The position numbers and the translations under genes were made by a program. From NCBI GenBank assembly GCA_013816645.1, contig JACDEC010000126.1, forward strand, positions 1 to 7,875: a stretch of DNA of 7,875 nucleotides, given 5' to 3'. Within the stretch, counting starts at the first letter, position 1, and every line of letters begins with the position of its first letter. Positions 1 to 5,302 of the stretch are shown here, piece by piece. This DNA comes from Planctomycetota bacterium. GTDB taxonomy: Bacteria > Planctomycetota > UBA11346. The notes under the pieces were generated by a model. It did no database searches and had not been told where the DNA came from. It saw only the letters and a list, made by a program, of their open reading frames with translations.

Positions 1-1
1 C

Positions 2-430
2 GACGATCCTGGCGCGCCGGCGCTGGCCCTCGGCGACGATCGCGACAAGCCTTACTACGTGCTGGTCAAGGCCGACGAGCGCCTGCACGGCGCCAAGCCC
101 GGCGCCGCGCTGGCGACCGCCGCCCCTGGCACCGCGCGCGAACTGCCGTGGACCGACATCGGCCTGTTCGAGAAGGTCCGTCGCATCGAAGCGGTGCTCG
201 ACGAGCACGTGCGCCCGGCGCTGGCTTCTGACGGCGGCGGCATCGACCTCGTCGACCTCGCGGGCCAGGAGCTGTCGGTGCAGTACCACGGCGCGTGCGG
301 ATCGTGCTCGTCATCGATCGGCGGCACCCTGCAGTTCATCCAGGATTCGCTCAACAACTGGCTGGCCACCGAACTGACGGTCAAGGTCACCGGCATCGAC
401 GAGGACGGCCCCGGCCTGGTCCACGGCTGA
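2..430 (+). CDS. NifU/Nfu-type Fe-S cluster carrier domain protein, 5' truncated by window edge
   Basis: The frame is open from base 2 to a TGA at 428-430, so the start lies upstream of the window; the GTG at 59 is only an internal valine codon. The last ~90 of 142 visible residues match a NifU C-terminal (Nfu) domain: an amphipathic helix (FEKVRRIEAVLDEHVRP), an ASDGGGIDLVDL strand segment, then GACGSC with the paired cysteines at codons 296-298 and 305-307. Known for the family: two such domains hold a bridging [4Fe-4S] cluster and deliver it to apo-proteins. The preceding ~50 visible residues are an Ala/Gly/Pro-containing stretch I do not recognise; the missing N-terminus could be an IscU-like scaffold or another domain. 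No other nif or isc gene is visible, so a housekeeping role in Fe-S maturation is more likely than nitrogen fixation (inference). It converges on the acetyltransferase gene with 33 bases between stop codons. Confidence 0.85.
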   Translation, partial: DDPGAPALALGDDRDKPYYVLVKADERLHGAKPGAALATAAPGTARELPWTDIGLFEKVRRIEAVLDEHVRPALASDGGGIDLVDLAGQELSVQYHGACGSCSSSIGGTLQFIQDSLNNWLATELTVKVTGIDEDGPGLVHG

Positions 431-431
431 A

Positions 432-445
432 GGGCGCCAGCGCCC
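432..445. terminator. Short GC hairpin between convergent genes
   Basis: GGGCG-CCAG-CGCCC gives a perfect 5-bp stem with a 4-nt loop one base after the NifU-like stop codon. There is no T-run on either side, so intrinsic termination is uncertain. It may instead belong to the repeat-like stretch that continues to about 526. Confidence 0.3.
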
Positions 446-456
446 GCCGATACGAC

Positions 457-526
457 GAGTCGGCTACACCCAGGAGCCAGGCGGCAGGCTCAGCGGCAGC
501 AGGCACGCCTGAGTCGGCGACGCCCA
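457..526. repeat. Pair of 16-bp direct repeats in a repeat-like block at the end of the acetyltransferase gene
   Basis: GAGTCGGCTACACCCA (457-472) recurs as GAGTCGGCGACGCCCA (511-526), 14 of 16 bases identical, 54 bases apart, with a GC-rich spacer rich in GGCAG/GCAGG motifs. The block overlaps the last ~20 codons of the minus-strand gene, where it reads as GWASPTQ...PGSWV. From memory, C-terminal tails such as GWxSPTQ recur on unrelated proteins of Xanthomonadales-like bacteria, because intergenic repeats have replaced the original stop codon. Membership of such a dispersed family is therefore inference; the direct repeat itself is seen. Confidence 0.45.
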
Positions 527-1507
527 CCCCGCCCATCCAGGACTGAGTCCGAACACGCGCTGCGCCCGCGCGTAGTCGTCGCCATACGCGACGTCAAACG
601 CGCGCGAGATCAGCTGCGCGCGCTCAATGTCGCCGGCCGCGTGCGCGAGCGCGGTGAGCTTGGCTGCCAGCGTACGCGCAGAGCCGACGCGGAAGCTGCC
701 GCTGGGCAGACCGCGCACGTCGTGCTGGAAACAGCGCAGCAGTGCAGGCGTGCGCGCATCGGCGGGATCGAGGCGCACGTTCAGCGTCTGGCGGGCCGGA
801 TCGCCCCGCTGGATGTCGGCGAGGATGTCGGCGAACAGACCCGCCAGCGCTTCAGGTTCGCCATCGCACAGCACGATGCGGTGGGCGCCCTGGTAGCTCA
901 TCGCCACAGCGCCGTCGCCGAGCCAGGCGCTGCAGTCGCGAGCGCGCATGATCTCGGCGAAGTCCTGGTCGGCGACTTCGAGATGGACGCGCTGCCGCCG
1001 CGCTGCTGCGGCGACCAGCCGCCAGTCAGCGGCAGACGTTGCTTGGCGCGTGCTCCCTGGCGCCGCGGGCAGGTAGCGATGCGCGGTGTCCATCTCCCAG
1101 GTCAGGCCGCCCGGCGCGAAGCCGAAGCGCGCGTAGCGCTGGTGGTCGCCGTGCAGCCAGAGCAGGTCGAAGTCCTCGGCGTGCGCGCAGGTCGCTTCCA
1201 TCAGCTGGCGCATGACCCCCGAACCGCGCTGCGCGGGAGCGGTGACGACCTGTCCGATTCCGGCCGCGGTGAAGGCCATGCCGTCGACGCGCAGCTCGAC
1301 GGAATAGCAACCGACGCAGCCGACCAGGCGCCCGTCAGCCGAGGCGACGCGGTGCTCGCCGATGCGCTCGGCGGTGAACAGGTGGGGAAGACGTGCGCGG
1401 CAGCGGAATCCATCCTGGACGAACGCGGCGTCGATCAGGTCGCCGAGTTCTTCGCGATCCTCGGGGAGGGCGGTGCGGATCGCGTAGTCGGTGGACATCG
1501 CTGGCAT
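464..1507 (-). CDS. GNAT family N-acetyltransferase (two-part, Acetyltransf_9-like)
   Basis: This is a 347-residue protein if it starts at the ATG at 1507, chosen because GGAG lies 7 bases upstream; a second ATG three codons later (1498) is too far from that site. Residues ~8-145 form a GNAT acetyltransferase domain: an opening IRTALPEDREEL strand and helix, then VVTAPAQRGSGVMRQLM (87-103) holding the Q/R-x-x-G-x-G/A acetyl-CoA pyrophosphate loop, then YARFGFAP (125-132). Residues ~155-320 form a second region without motifs I recognise; the size resembles COG4552/Eis-like two-part acetyltransferases. The acceptor substrate cannot be read from sequence. The final ~20 residues (GWASPTQ...PGSWV) look repeat-derived rather than native, so the ancestral protein probably ended near residue 325. 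The gene is divergent from the glycosylase-like gene and convergent with the NifU-like gene, so it is probably transcribed alone. Confidence 0.85.
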   Translation of the reverse strand: MPAMSTDYAIRTALPEDREELGDLIDAAFVQDGFRCRARLPHLFTAERIGEHRVASADGRLVGCVGCYSVELRVDGMAFTAAGIGQVVTAPAQRGSGVMRQLMEATCAHAEDFDLLWLHGDHQRYARFGFAPGGLTWEMDTAHRYLPAAPGSTRQATSAADWRLVAAAARRQRVHLEVADQDFAEIMRARDCSAWLGDGAVAMSYQGAHRIVLCDGEPEALAGLFADILADIQRGDPARQTLNVRLDPADARTPALLRCFQHDVRGLPSGSFRVGSARTLAAKLTALAHAAGDIERAQLISRAFDVAYGDDYARAQRVFGLSPGWAGWASPTQACLLPLSLPPGSWV

Positions 1508-1514
1508 GGTGGCG

Positions 1515-1518
1515 CTCC
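1515..1518 (-). promoter_or_regulatory. Ribosome binding site deciding the acetyltransferase start
   Basis: On the minus strand GGAG is followed by a 7-base spacer and the ATG at 1507. This favours 1507 over the ATG at 1498 and over upstream in-frame starts as far as 1615. Confidence 0.6.
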
Positions 1519-1599
1519 GCGCCGCAGGTACAGCCGAGGCGTCGCCCACGGAATGTCGACCGCATCGGCCCTCTACCGCGGCTCGCATCACTGGGTGCT

Positions 1600-1663
1600 G
1601 GTAGGGTGCGCCCAAGGTCGTGGCCTACGACGCGCGTACCTCTGCGGTGCGCACTACCCTACC
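1600..1663. repeat. 64-nt imperfect inverted repeat in the divergent intergenic region
   Basis: GGTAGGG (1600-1606) pairs with CCCTACC (1657-1663). The helix continues as TGCGC (1607-1611) with GCGCA (1649-1653), leaving CTA bulged. Inside it a second small hairpin GTCGT-GGCCT-ACGAC sits at 1617-1631. The GGTAGGGTGCGC arm resembles palindromic intergenic elements that I recall being scattered through many gammaproteobacterial genomes. It ends four bases before the ATG of the downstream gene, so it occupies that gene's promoter/leader region. Confidence 0.55.
1655..1660 (+). promoter_or_regulatory. Candidate -10 element upstream of the glycosylase-like gene
   Basis: TACCCT fits TAnnnT and lies exactly 7 bases before the ATG at 1668. 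No Shine-Dalgarno sequence is visible before that ATG. If this is a true -10, the transcript would start at or next to the ATG and be leaderless. No convincing -35 was identified. The hexamer overlaps the 3' arm of the inverted repeat. Confidence 0.25.
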
Positions 1664-1667
1664 GCGC

Positions 1668-2198
1668 ATGCAGACCTTCCTGCCCTACCCGGATTTCCGC
1701 CGCTCGGCCGAAGCCCTCGACGATCGACGCCTGGGCAAGCAGCGCGTCGAGGCCTACCAGGTCATGCGCGCCCTGGCCCTGCCATCGTACGGATGGCGCT
1801 ACCATCCCGTGGTCGCGATGTGGCGTCACTACCCGCTCGCCCTCGCCGCCTATGGGCGCGAAGTCTGCCGCGCCTGGCGGGAACGCGGCTTCGCCGATAC
1901 CTGCGAAGGCAAGATCCTGCTGACGCTCGCCGAGGTGCCGGCAATCCCCGAGCGTTTGCGCGTGCGCCTGGCCGCGGGCGCCAGCGACGACATCGATTGG
2001 CTGATGCCGCACTGGCTGGGCGACGATGCCTTCCATGCCTCGCACCGGGCCATGCTGCTGCGCAAGGATCGCGCCTGGTACAGCCGCTACGGCTGGACCG
2101 ACGCGCAGGCCGACTACGTCTGGCCCCAGGCCTTGCCGTCGACCGCGATGCCGGAGCGCTGCGCGATGGCCGTCATAGTCGGGTCATTTCGCGGTTGA
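1668..2198 (+). CDS. Pyrimidine dimer DNA glycosylase-like protein (MSMEG_6728 / Pyr_excise family)
   Basis: This 176-residue protein opens with MQTFLPYPDF, then ALDDRRLGKQRVEAYQV (16-32), a pattern typical of the MSMEG_6728 family in the T4 endonuclease V (Pyr_excise, PF03013) superfamily. GWRYHPVVAMWRHY (42-55), the EVCRAWRERGFAD segment (65-77) and FHASHRAMLLRKDRAWY (122-138) followed by DYVWP (149-153) are the other family blocks. T4 endonuclease V cuts the glycosyl bond at UV-induced pyrimidine dimers through its N-terminal amine; whether this branch keeps that activity is unknown. The start at 1668 is chosen because the family begins with MQTF; an upstream in-frame GTG at 1620 would add 16 residues encoded by the inverted repeat. 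The ~20 residues after DYVWP look non-conserved. No Shine-Dalgarno sequence is evident. Likely monocistronic, since the next feature is the cimA leader. Confidence 0.8.
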   Translation: MQTFLPYPDFRRSAEALDDRRLGKQRVEAYQVMRALALPSYGWRYHPVVAMWRHYPLALAAYGREVCRAWRERGFADTCEGKILLTLAEVPAIPERLRVRLAAGASDDIDWLMPHWLGDDAFHASHRAMLLRKDRAWYSRYGWTDAQADYVWPQALPSTAMPERCAMAVIVGSFRG

Positions 2199-2221
2199 AC
2201 GCGGTCGCGGTTGGATAAAAC
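2195..2221 (+). promoter_or_regulatory. Candidate promoter of the cimA leader transcript
   Basis: TTGAAC (2195-2200) resembles a -35 box (TTGACA, 4 of 6) and TAAAAC (2216-2221) resembles a -10 box, with a short 15-base spacer. It overlaps the end of the preceding gene. The -10-like hexamer is 7 bases before the leader-peptide ATG at 2229, so transcription could begin at or near that ATG; no Shine-Dalgarno sequence precedes it. Confidence 0.35.
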
Positions 2222-2228
2222 CCCGCCC

Positions 2229-2279
2229 ATGCCCCGCGCCGCATTCCTCCTGATCGGGCGAATTATCATCGGCTCCTAG
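2229..2279 (+). CDS. Leu/Ile-rich leader peptide of the cimA attenuator
   Basis: ATG...TAG encodes MPRAAFLLIGRIIIGS, 16 residues. It contains Leu-Leu-Ile (2247-2255) and three consecutive Ile codons ATT-ATC-ATC (2262-2270) just before the stop: four Ile and two Leu in 16 codons. It sits 37 bases before a strong terminator hairpin and 120 bases before the gene for an isoleucine-pathway enzyme. This is the layout of classical ribosome-mediated attenuators of ilv and leu operons in gammaproteobacteria, where stalling at branched-chain codons lets transcription proceed. The role is inferred from composition and position; the peptide itself probably has no function beyond being translated. It may be translated from a leaderless transcript, because no ribosome binding site is visible. 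Confidence 0.75.
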   Translation: MPRAAFLLIGRIIIGS

Positions 2280-2330
2280 CCGACCGCGCGCTCGCATGTC
2301 GATCGGGTAACCGACCGGGCCACTTGCGAG
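2269..2330 (+). promoter_or_regulatory. Alternative RNA pairings of the cimA attenuator (pause-type hairpin and antiterminator)
   Basis: TCGGCT-CCT-AGCCGA (2269-2283) can form a 6-bp hairpin across the leader-peptide stop. CTCGCA (2291-2296) is exactly complementary to TGCGAG (2325-2330), which covers the top of the terminator's 5' arm and loop; pairing there would break the terminator. TCGG-GTAA-CCGA (2303-2314) can fold inside that loop. A ribosome stalled on the Ile codons would leave 2291-2296 free to pair, while one reaching the stop would sit close to it or over it. The antiterminator helix is only 6 bp, weaker than the terminator, so this model is tentative. Confidence 0.45.
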
Positions 2331-2345
2331 AACGCAGGTGGCCCG
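2316..2345 (+). terminator. Attenuator terminator hairpin upstream of cimA
   Basis: The stem arms are 2316-2328 (CGGGCCACTTGCG) and 2333-2345 (CGCAGGTGGCCCG), 13 pairs with one G-T wobble, closed by an AGAA tetraloop. The following TTGCATTT (2346-2353) is T-rich by the standards of this GC-rich DNA. It lies between the leader-peptide stop and the cimA start, so it would stop transcription before the structural gene. Confidence 0.75.
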
Positions 2346-2399
2346 TTGCATTTCCGCTCGGCCTCAGCCCCAACCCCAGCAGCGACCCGCGAGACCTCC

Positions 2400-4001
2400 A
2401 TGACCCGCTCCCTCGAGATCTACGACACCACCCTGCGCGACGGATCGCAAGGCGAGGGCGTCAACCTCAGCCTGGCCGACAAGCTGGCGCTGACCCAGGC
2501 GCTCGACTGGCTCGGCGTGGCCTTCATCGAGGGCGGCTGGCCGGGCTCGAATCCCAAGGACGAAGCCTACTTCGCCGAGGTCGGCGCGCTCAAGCGCACC
2601 ACCGCGAAGCTGGCCGCGTTCGGATCGACCCGCCACGCCAAGCATGCGCCCGATCAGGATCCCAATCTCCAGAAGCTGGTCGCCGCCCGCGCCGACATCA
2701 TCACCATCTTCGGCAAGACCTGGGACCTGCATGTGCGCGAAGCGCTGCGCGTGCCGCTCGAAGCCAACCTCGAGATGATCCGCGACAGCGTGACCTACCT
2801 GCGCACGGCGAGCGGCCGACCGGTATTCTACGACGCCGAGCATTTCTTCGACGGCTACCGCGCCAATCCCGAGTACGCGCTGCAGACCGTGGCCGCCGCG
2901 CACGAGGCCGGCGCCGAACGGCTGATCCTCTGCGACACCAACGGCGGCGCGCTGCCCGCGCAGATCGCCGAAGGCGTGGCCGCCGTGCGCGCGCGCCTGC
3001 CCGCGGCGCGGCTCGGCATCCACGTCCACAACGACGGCGGCCTCGCCGTCGCCAACACCCTGGCCGCGATCGAAGCCGGTTGCGAGCACGTGCAGGGCAC
3101 CATCAACGGCGTCGGCGAGCGCTGCGGCAACGTCGACCTGACCACGGTGATCGCCAACTGCGAGCTCAAGCTGGGCTACCGCTGCCTGCCCGAGGGCAAC
3201 CGCGTGCACCTCACCGAACTCAGCCGGCTGGTCTGGGAACGCATCAACGTCATCGGTCCCGTAGGTCAGCCCTACGTCGGCCGGGCCGCGTTCGCCCACA
3301 AGGGCGGCATCCACGTCAGCGCGGTGCAACGCCATAGCGCGACCTACGAGCACGTCCCGCCCGAGCACGTCGGCAACACCCGGCGCATCCTGATCAGCGA
3401 GCTGTCCGGGCGCTCGAACGTCCAGGCCAAGCTCGCCGACCGCTACGGCGAGCTCAAGGACACCGCGCTGGTCAAGCGCGTGCTCGACGAGGTCATGGCG
3501 CGCGAGAACGCGGGCTACAGCTACGAAGCTGCCGACGCCAGCTTCGACCTGCTGGTCCGCCGGCTGGTCGGCGGGCACACCTCGCCTTTCCAGCTCCAGT
3601 GGTACCGCGTGCATGGGTTGGGCACCGGTGGCGCCAACGAACCGGAACTGGTCGAAGGCACGGTCAAGCTGACCGTGCAGGGTCAGGCCAGGCTGTGCGT
3701 CGCCGAGGGCCACGGTCCGGTCGACGCCCTGTCGCACGCCTTGCGGGCGGCGCTCGAACCGAGCTTCCCGCAACTCGCCGACCTGCAGCTCATCGACTAC
3801 AAGGTGCGGGTGGTCGACAGCGGCGACGGCACCGCGGCCAAGGTCCGCACCCTGCTCGAGTGGCGCTGGCACGGCCAGACCTTCGGAACCGTCGGGGTCA
3901 GCGAGAACATCATCGCCGCCAGCTGGACGGCGCTGGTCGAAGGCATCGAGTTCGCCTTGGCCGGCGTCATGGGCAACGCCGGGACGGCGAGCGCATCGTA
4001 A
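2400..4001 (+). CDS. cimA: (R)-citramalate synthase
   Basis: CimA condenses pyruvate and acetyl-CoA to (R)-citramalate, the first step of the threonine-independent route to 2-oxobutyrate and isoleucine. The 533-residue length fits the CimA family. Residues ~5-280 are the HMGL-like catalytic barrel: YDTTLRDGSQGEG (8-20) with Arg13 and Asp14, GIHVHNDGG (206-214) with likely metal ligands His208 and His210, and NGVGERCGN (236-244). AEHFFDGYRANPEYAL (146-161) and LCDTNGGALP (177-186) are characteristic of CimA rather than LeuA. AHKGGIHVSAV (299-309) is the flexible linker region; residues ~390-525 are the LeuA dimerisation/allosteric domain, expected to bind isoleucine. The ATG at 2400 gives the family N-terminus; the ribosome binding site is weak (GAGA, 5-base spacer). 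An Ile-rich attenuator precedes it, so expression probably responds to charged tRNA-Ile. No other branched-chain gene is adjacent. Confidence 0.95.
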   Translation: MTRSLEIYDTTLRDGSQGEGVNLSLADKLALTQALDWLGVAFIEGGWPGSNPKDEAYFAEVGALKRTTAKLAAFGSTRHAKHAPDQDPNLQKLVAARADIITIFGKTWDLHVREALRVPLEANLEMIRDSVTYLRTASGRPVFYDAEHFFDGYRANPEYALQTVAAAHEAGAERLILCDTNGGALPAQIAEGVAAVRARLPAARLGIHVHNDGGLAVANTLAAIEAGCEHVQGTINGVGERCGNVDLTTVIANCELKLGYRCLPEGNRVHLTELSRLVWERINVIGPVGQPYVGRAAFAHKGGIHVSAVQRHSATYEHVPPEHVGNTRRILISELSGRSNVQAKLADRYGELKDTALVKRVLDEVMARENAGYSYEAADASFDLLVRRLVGGHTSPFQLQWYRVHGLGTGGANEPELVEGTVKLTVQGQARLCVAEGHGPVDALSHALRAALEPSFPQLADLQLIDYKVRVVDSGDGTAAKVRTLLEWRWHGQTFGTVGVSENIIAASWTALVEGIEFALAGVMGNAGTASAS

Positions 4002-4016
4002 GTCCCTGGTGGTGCG

Positions 4017-4065
4017 GGTGGCGCATGCGCAAGGCTGCGCCACCTGGCCCCTTGGCTGGCAAGGG
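4017..4065. terminator. Two adjacent hairpins after cimA
   Basis: GGTGGCGCA (4017-4025) and TGCGCCACC (4036-4044) form a perfect 9-bp stem with a 10-nt loop, starting 15 bases after the cimA stop. CCCTTG (4049-4054) and CAAGGG (4060-4065) form a second 6-bp stem with a GCTGG loop. Neither has a T-run. They could end or stabilise the cimA mRNA, or be a small palindromic repeat. Confidence 0.45.
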
Positions 4066-4078
4066 CCCGGCCTAGGAT
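4052..4078 (+). promoter_or_regulatory. Candidate promoter for the bacilliredoxin-like gene
   Basis: TTGGCT (4052-4057) and TAGGAT (4073-4078) resemble -35 and -10 boxes with a 15-base spacer, shorter than ideal. The -10-like box is 20 bases before the start codon. It overlaps the second hairpin after cimA, so a separate promoter is possible but not established. Confidence 0.3.
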
Positions 4079-4087
4079 GCCAGACCC

Positions 4088-4093
4088 CAGGAG
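4088..4093 (+). promoter_or_regulatory. Ribosome binding site fixing the bacilliredoxin-like start
   Basis: CAGGAG is followed by a 5-base spacer and the ATG at 4099. It supports this start over the in-frame GTG at 4009, which would add 30 residues with no resemblance to the family. Confidence 0.75.
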
Positions 4094-4098
4094 TCGCA

Positions 4099-4512
4099 AT
4101 GTACCCCGCCGAACTGACCGAACCGATCCGCGAAGAGTGCCATGAGATCGGTCTGACCGAACTCAAGACGCCGAGCGAGGTCGATCAGGCCCTGGCCAAG
4201 CCCGGCACTGCGCTGGTCTACGTCAACAGCATCTGCGGCTGCGCCGCTGGCGGAGCTCGGCCCGGCCTGGCGATGGCGCTGGCCAAGGCCGCCAAGAAGC
4301 CGGACCAGGCGGTCACGGTGTTCGCCGGCGTCGACAAGGAGGCCACCACCAAGGCGCGCGGCTACTTCGCCGAATATCAGCCGTCCTCCCCGAGCGCGGC
4401 GCTGCTCAAGGACGGCGAGGTCGTGTGGATGCTGCACCGCCACCAGATCGAAGGGCGGCATCCCGAGCAGATCGCGGAGGCGTTCAAGAAGGCCTTCGAG
4501 GCTTTCTGTTGA
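4099..4512 (+). CDS. BrxA/BrxB (YphP/YqiW) family bacilliredoxin-like protein
   Basis: This 137-residue thioredoxin-fold protein matches Bacillus YphP/YqiW across its length: VYVNSICGCAAGGARPGL (40-57) with the CGC active site Cys46-Gly-Cys48, AVTVFAGVDKEATTKARGYF (71-90), PSSPSAALLKDGEVV (95-109), RHQIEGRHPEQI (114-125), and a C-terminal Cys137, as in the Bacillus proteins. In Bacillota these proteins remove bacillithiol from S-bacillithiolated proteins. Gammaproteobacteria are generally taken to lack bacillithiol, so the substrate here may be another thiol adduct or a plain protein disulfide (inference). There is no signal peptide, so it is cytoplasmic. A good ribosome binding site and a possible own promoter suggest expression independent of cimA. 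Cys14 is an additional cysteine near the N-terminus. Confidence 0.9.
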   Translation: MYPAELTEPIREECHEIGLTELKTPSEVDQALAKPGTALVYVNSICGCAAGGARPGLAMALAKAAKKPDQAVTVFAGVDKEATTKARGYFAEYQPSSPSAALLKDGEVVWMLHRHQIEGRHPEQIAEAFKKAFEAFC

Positions 4513-4562
4513 GCTTCCTCGCGGCCGTCTGGTCGCCCAGGCCCAGTCGTTCCCAGGGGGCA

Positions 4563-4575
4563 GCGCCGGAGGCGC
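4563..4575. repeat. Small perfect hairpin upstream of the lipoprotein operon
   Basis: GCGCC-GGA-GGCGC, a 5-bp stem with a 3-nt loop, sits five bases before the larger 4580-4613 hairpin. A hairpin of similar sequence (CAGCGCGCC-TGC-GGCGCGCTG) follows the operon at 7196-7216. Confidence 0.4.
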
Positions 4576-4579
4576 GTTC

Positions 4580-4613
4580 GTTGGGGGAGGCCGCCTGCTG
4601 CGGCTCCCCCAAC
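4580..4613. terminator. Strong hairpin between the bacilliredoxin-like gene and the lipoprotein genes
   Basis: The 5' arm 4580-4594 (GTTGGGGGAGGCCGC) pairs with the 3' arm 4600-4613 (GCGGCTCCCCCAAC) over 14 pairs with one bulged G and a CTGCT loop. It lies 67 bases after the preceding stop. There is no T-run, but the stability suggests a transcription barrier or mRNA end, working in either direction. Confidence 0.55.
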
Positions 4614-4623
4614 TGAGAGCTCA

Positions 4624-4652
4624 TCGACTCCTCATTACGTCTCGGTTAGCGT
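4624..4652 (+). promoter_or_regulatory. Weak candidate promoter for the lipoprotein operon
   Basis: TCGACT (4624-4629, 4 of 6 to TTGACA) and TAGCGT (4647-4652, 3 of 6 to TATAAT) are separated by an ideal 17 bases, downstream of the strong hairpin and 31 bases before the lpoB start. Sequence support is weak; the position is what favours it. Confidence 0.3.
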
Positions 4653-4683
4653 CATCCGTGTCCCAGCCCATCGAAAGGCGACC

Positions 4684-5289
4684 ATGAACCTGCGCTTCCT
4701 GACCTGCCTCGCGGCCCTTGCGGCCGTCCTCGTCACCGGCTGCGGCGAACGCTCGCAGTCCTACGGGCGCGTGGACCCCGACCATGACGACGTGGTCGGC
4801 GGCACCGGTACCGAGTCGGGCGATGTGCGCGCGATGTGCGACCAGTTCTGCCGCACCATCCTCGAGGTCGAGGAGGTCGCCGGCGCGGCGAAGGCGCCGC
4901 GTGTGGCGTTGCTGAGCGTCGACAACCGCGTCAACGACGTCACCCAGCGCATCGACGCCGATCTGCTGCTCACCAAGATGCGCGCGCAGCTCAACCAGTC
5001 CGCGCGCGGGCGCCTGCGCTTCCTCGATCGCGCCAACGTCGACGCCATCCGCCGCGAGAAGGAAGCCATGGATCGCGGCGAGGTCACACGCTCCTCGGCC
5101 AAGGCGCTCAGCGGCGCCGATTTCTTCATGACCGGCGAGATCCGTTCGCTCTCCAAGACGAGCGAAGCCGGGCAGTCCACCTACCTGGTCTACGCCTTCC
5201 GCCTGGTCGATTCGCAGTCGTCCGAGATCGTCTGGGAAGACCTCTACGAACAGAAGCGCGTCGCCGAGCGTGGCGCCGTCTACCGCTAG
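4684..5289 (+). CDS. lpoB: LpoB-family outer-membrane lipoprotein (penicillin-binding protein activator-like)
   Basis: This 201-residue lipoprotein has a type II signal peptide with lipobox Val-Thr-Gly-Cys20; Gly at +2 predicts outer-membrane sorting. After a short linker (21-~70) comes the LpoB/PF13036 domain: RVALLSVDNRVND (73-85), a long helix, GRLRFLDRANVDAIRREKE (109-127), SGADFFMTGEIRSL (143-156) and TYLVYAFRLVDSQSSEIVWED (166-186). In E. coli LpoB reaches through the peptidoglycan to switch on PBP1b; that this homologue does the same is inference. The linker is short and lacks the Pro-rich character of E. coli LpoB. It carries a CxxxC pair (Cys52, Cys56) that could form a periplasmic disulfide. 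AAGG with a 5-base spacer supports the ATG at 4684. It is first in a run with COG3014- and YcfL-family genes, a grouping that recalls the lpoB-ycfL neighbourhood of E. coli. Confidence 0.85.
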   Translation: MNLRFLTCLAALAAVLVTGCGERSQSYGRVDPDHDDVVGGTGTESGDVRAMCDQFCRTILEVEEVAGAAKAPRVALLSVDNRVNDVTQRIDADLLLTKMRAQLNQSARGRLRFLDRANVDAIRREKEAMDRGEVTRSSAKALSGADFFMTGEIRSLSKTSEAGQSTYLVYAFRLVDSQSSEIVWEDLYEQKRVAERGAVYR

Positions 5290-5302
5290 TCCGGACGCGA
5301 GC

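Noticed and set aside
2..430. Evidence for a nitrogen-fixation cluster from the NifU-like domain
   Set aside because: No other nif gene is visible and Nfu domains are common housekeeping Fe-S carriers.
641..2218. A 525-codon open frame on the plus strand across the acetyltransferase and glycosylase-like genes
   Set aside because: It is antisense to one recognised gene and out of frame with the next, and its product has no family features.
2346..2399. An 18-residue N-terminal extension of cimA from an upstream TTG
   Set aside because: The start would lie in the T-rich tail of the attenuator terminator and the added residues do not resemble CimA; the family N-terminus begins at 2400.
2400..4001. 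Reading the cimA gene as 2-isopropylmalate synthase (leuA)
   Set aside because: The segments AEHFFDGYRANPEYAL and LCDTNGGALP and the 533-residue length fit CimA; LeuA shares only the general barrel motifs.
2364..4166. A 600-codon open frame on the minus strand opposite cimA
   Set aside because: It is the mirror of a well-conserved enzyme gene in GC-rich DNA, where complementary frames stay open by codon bias. Its translation shows no recognisable domain.
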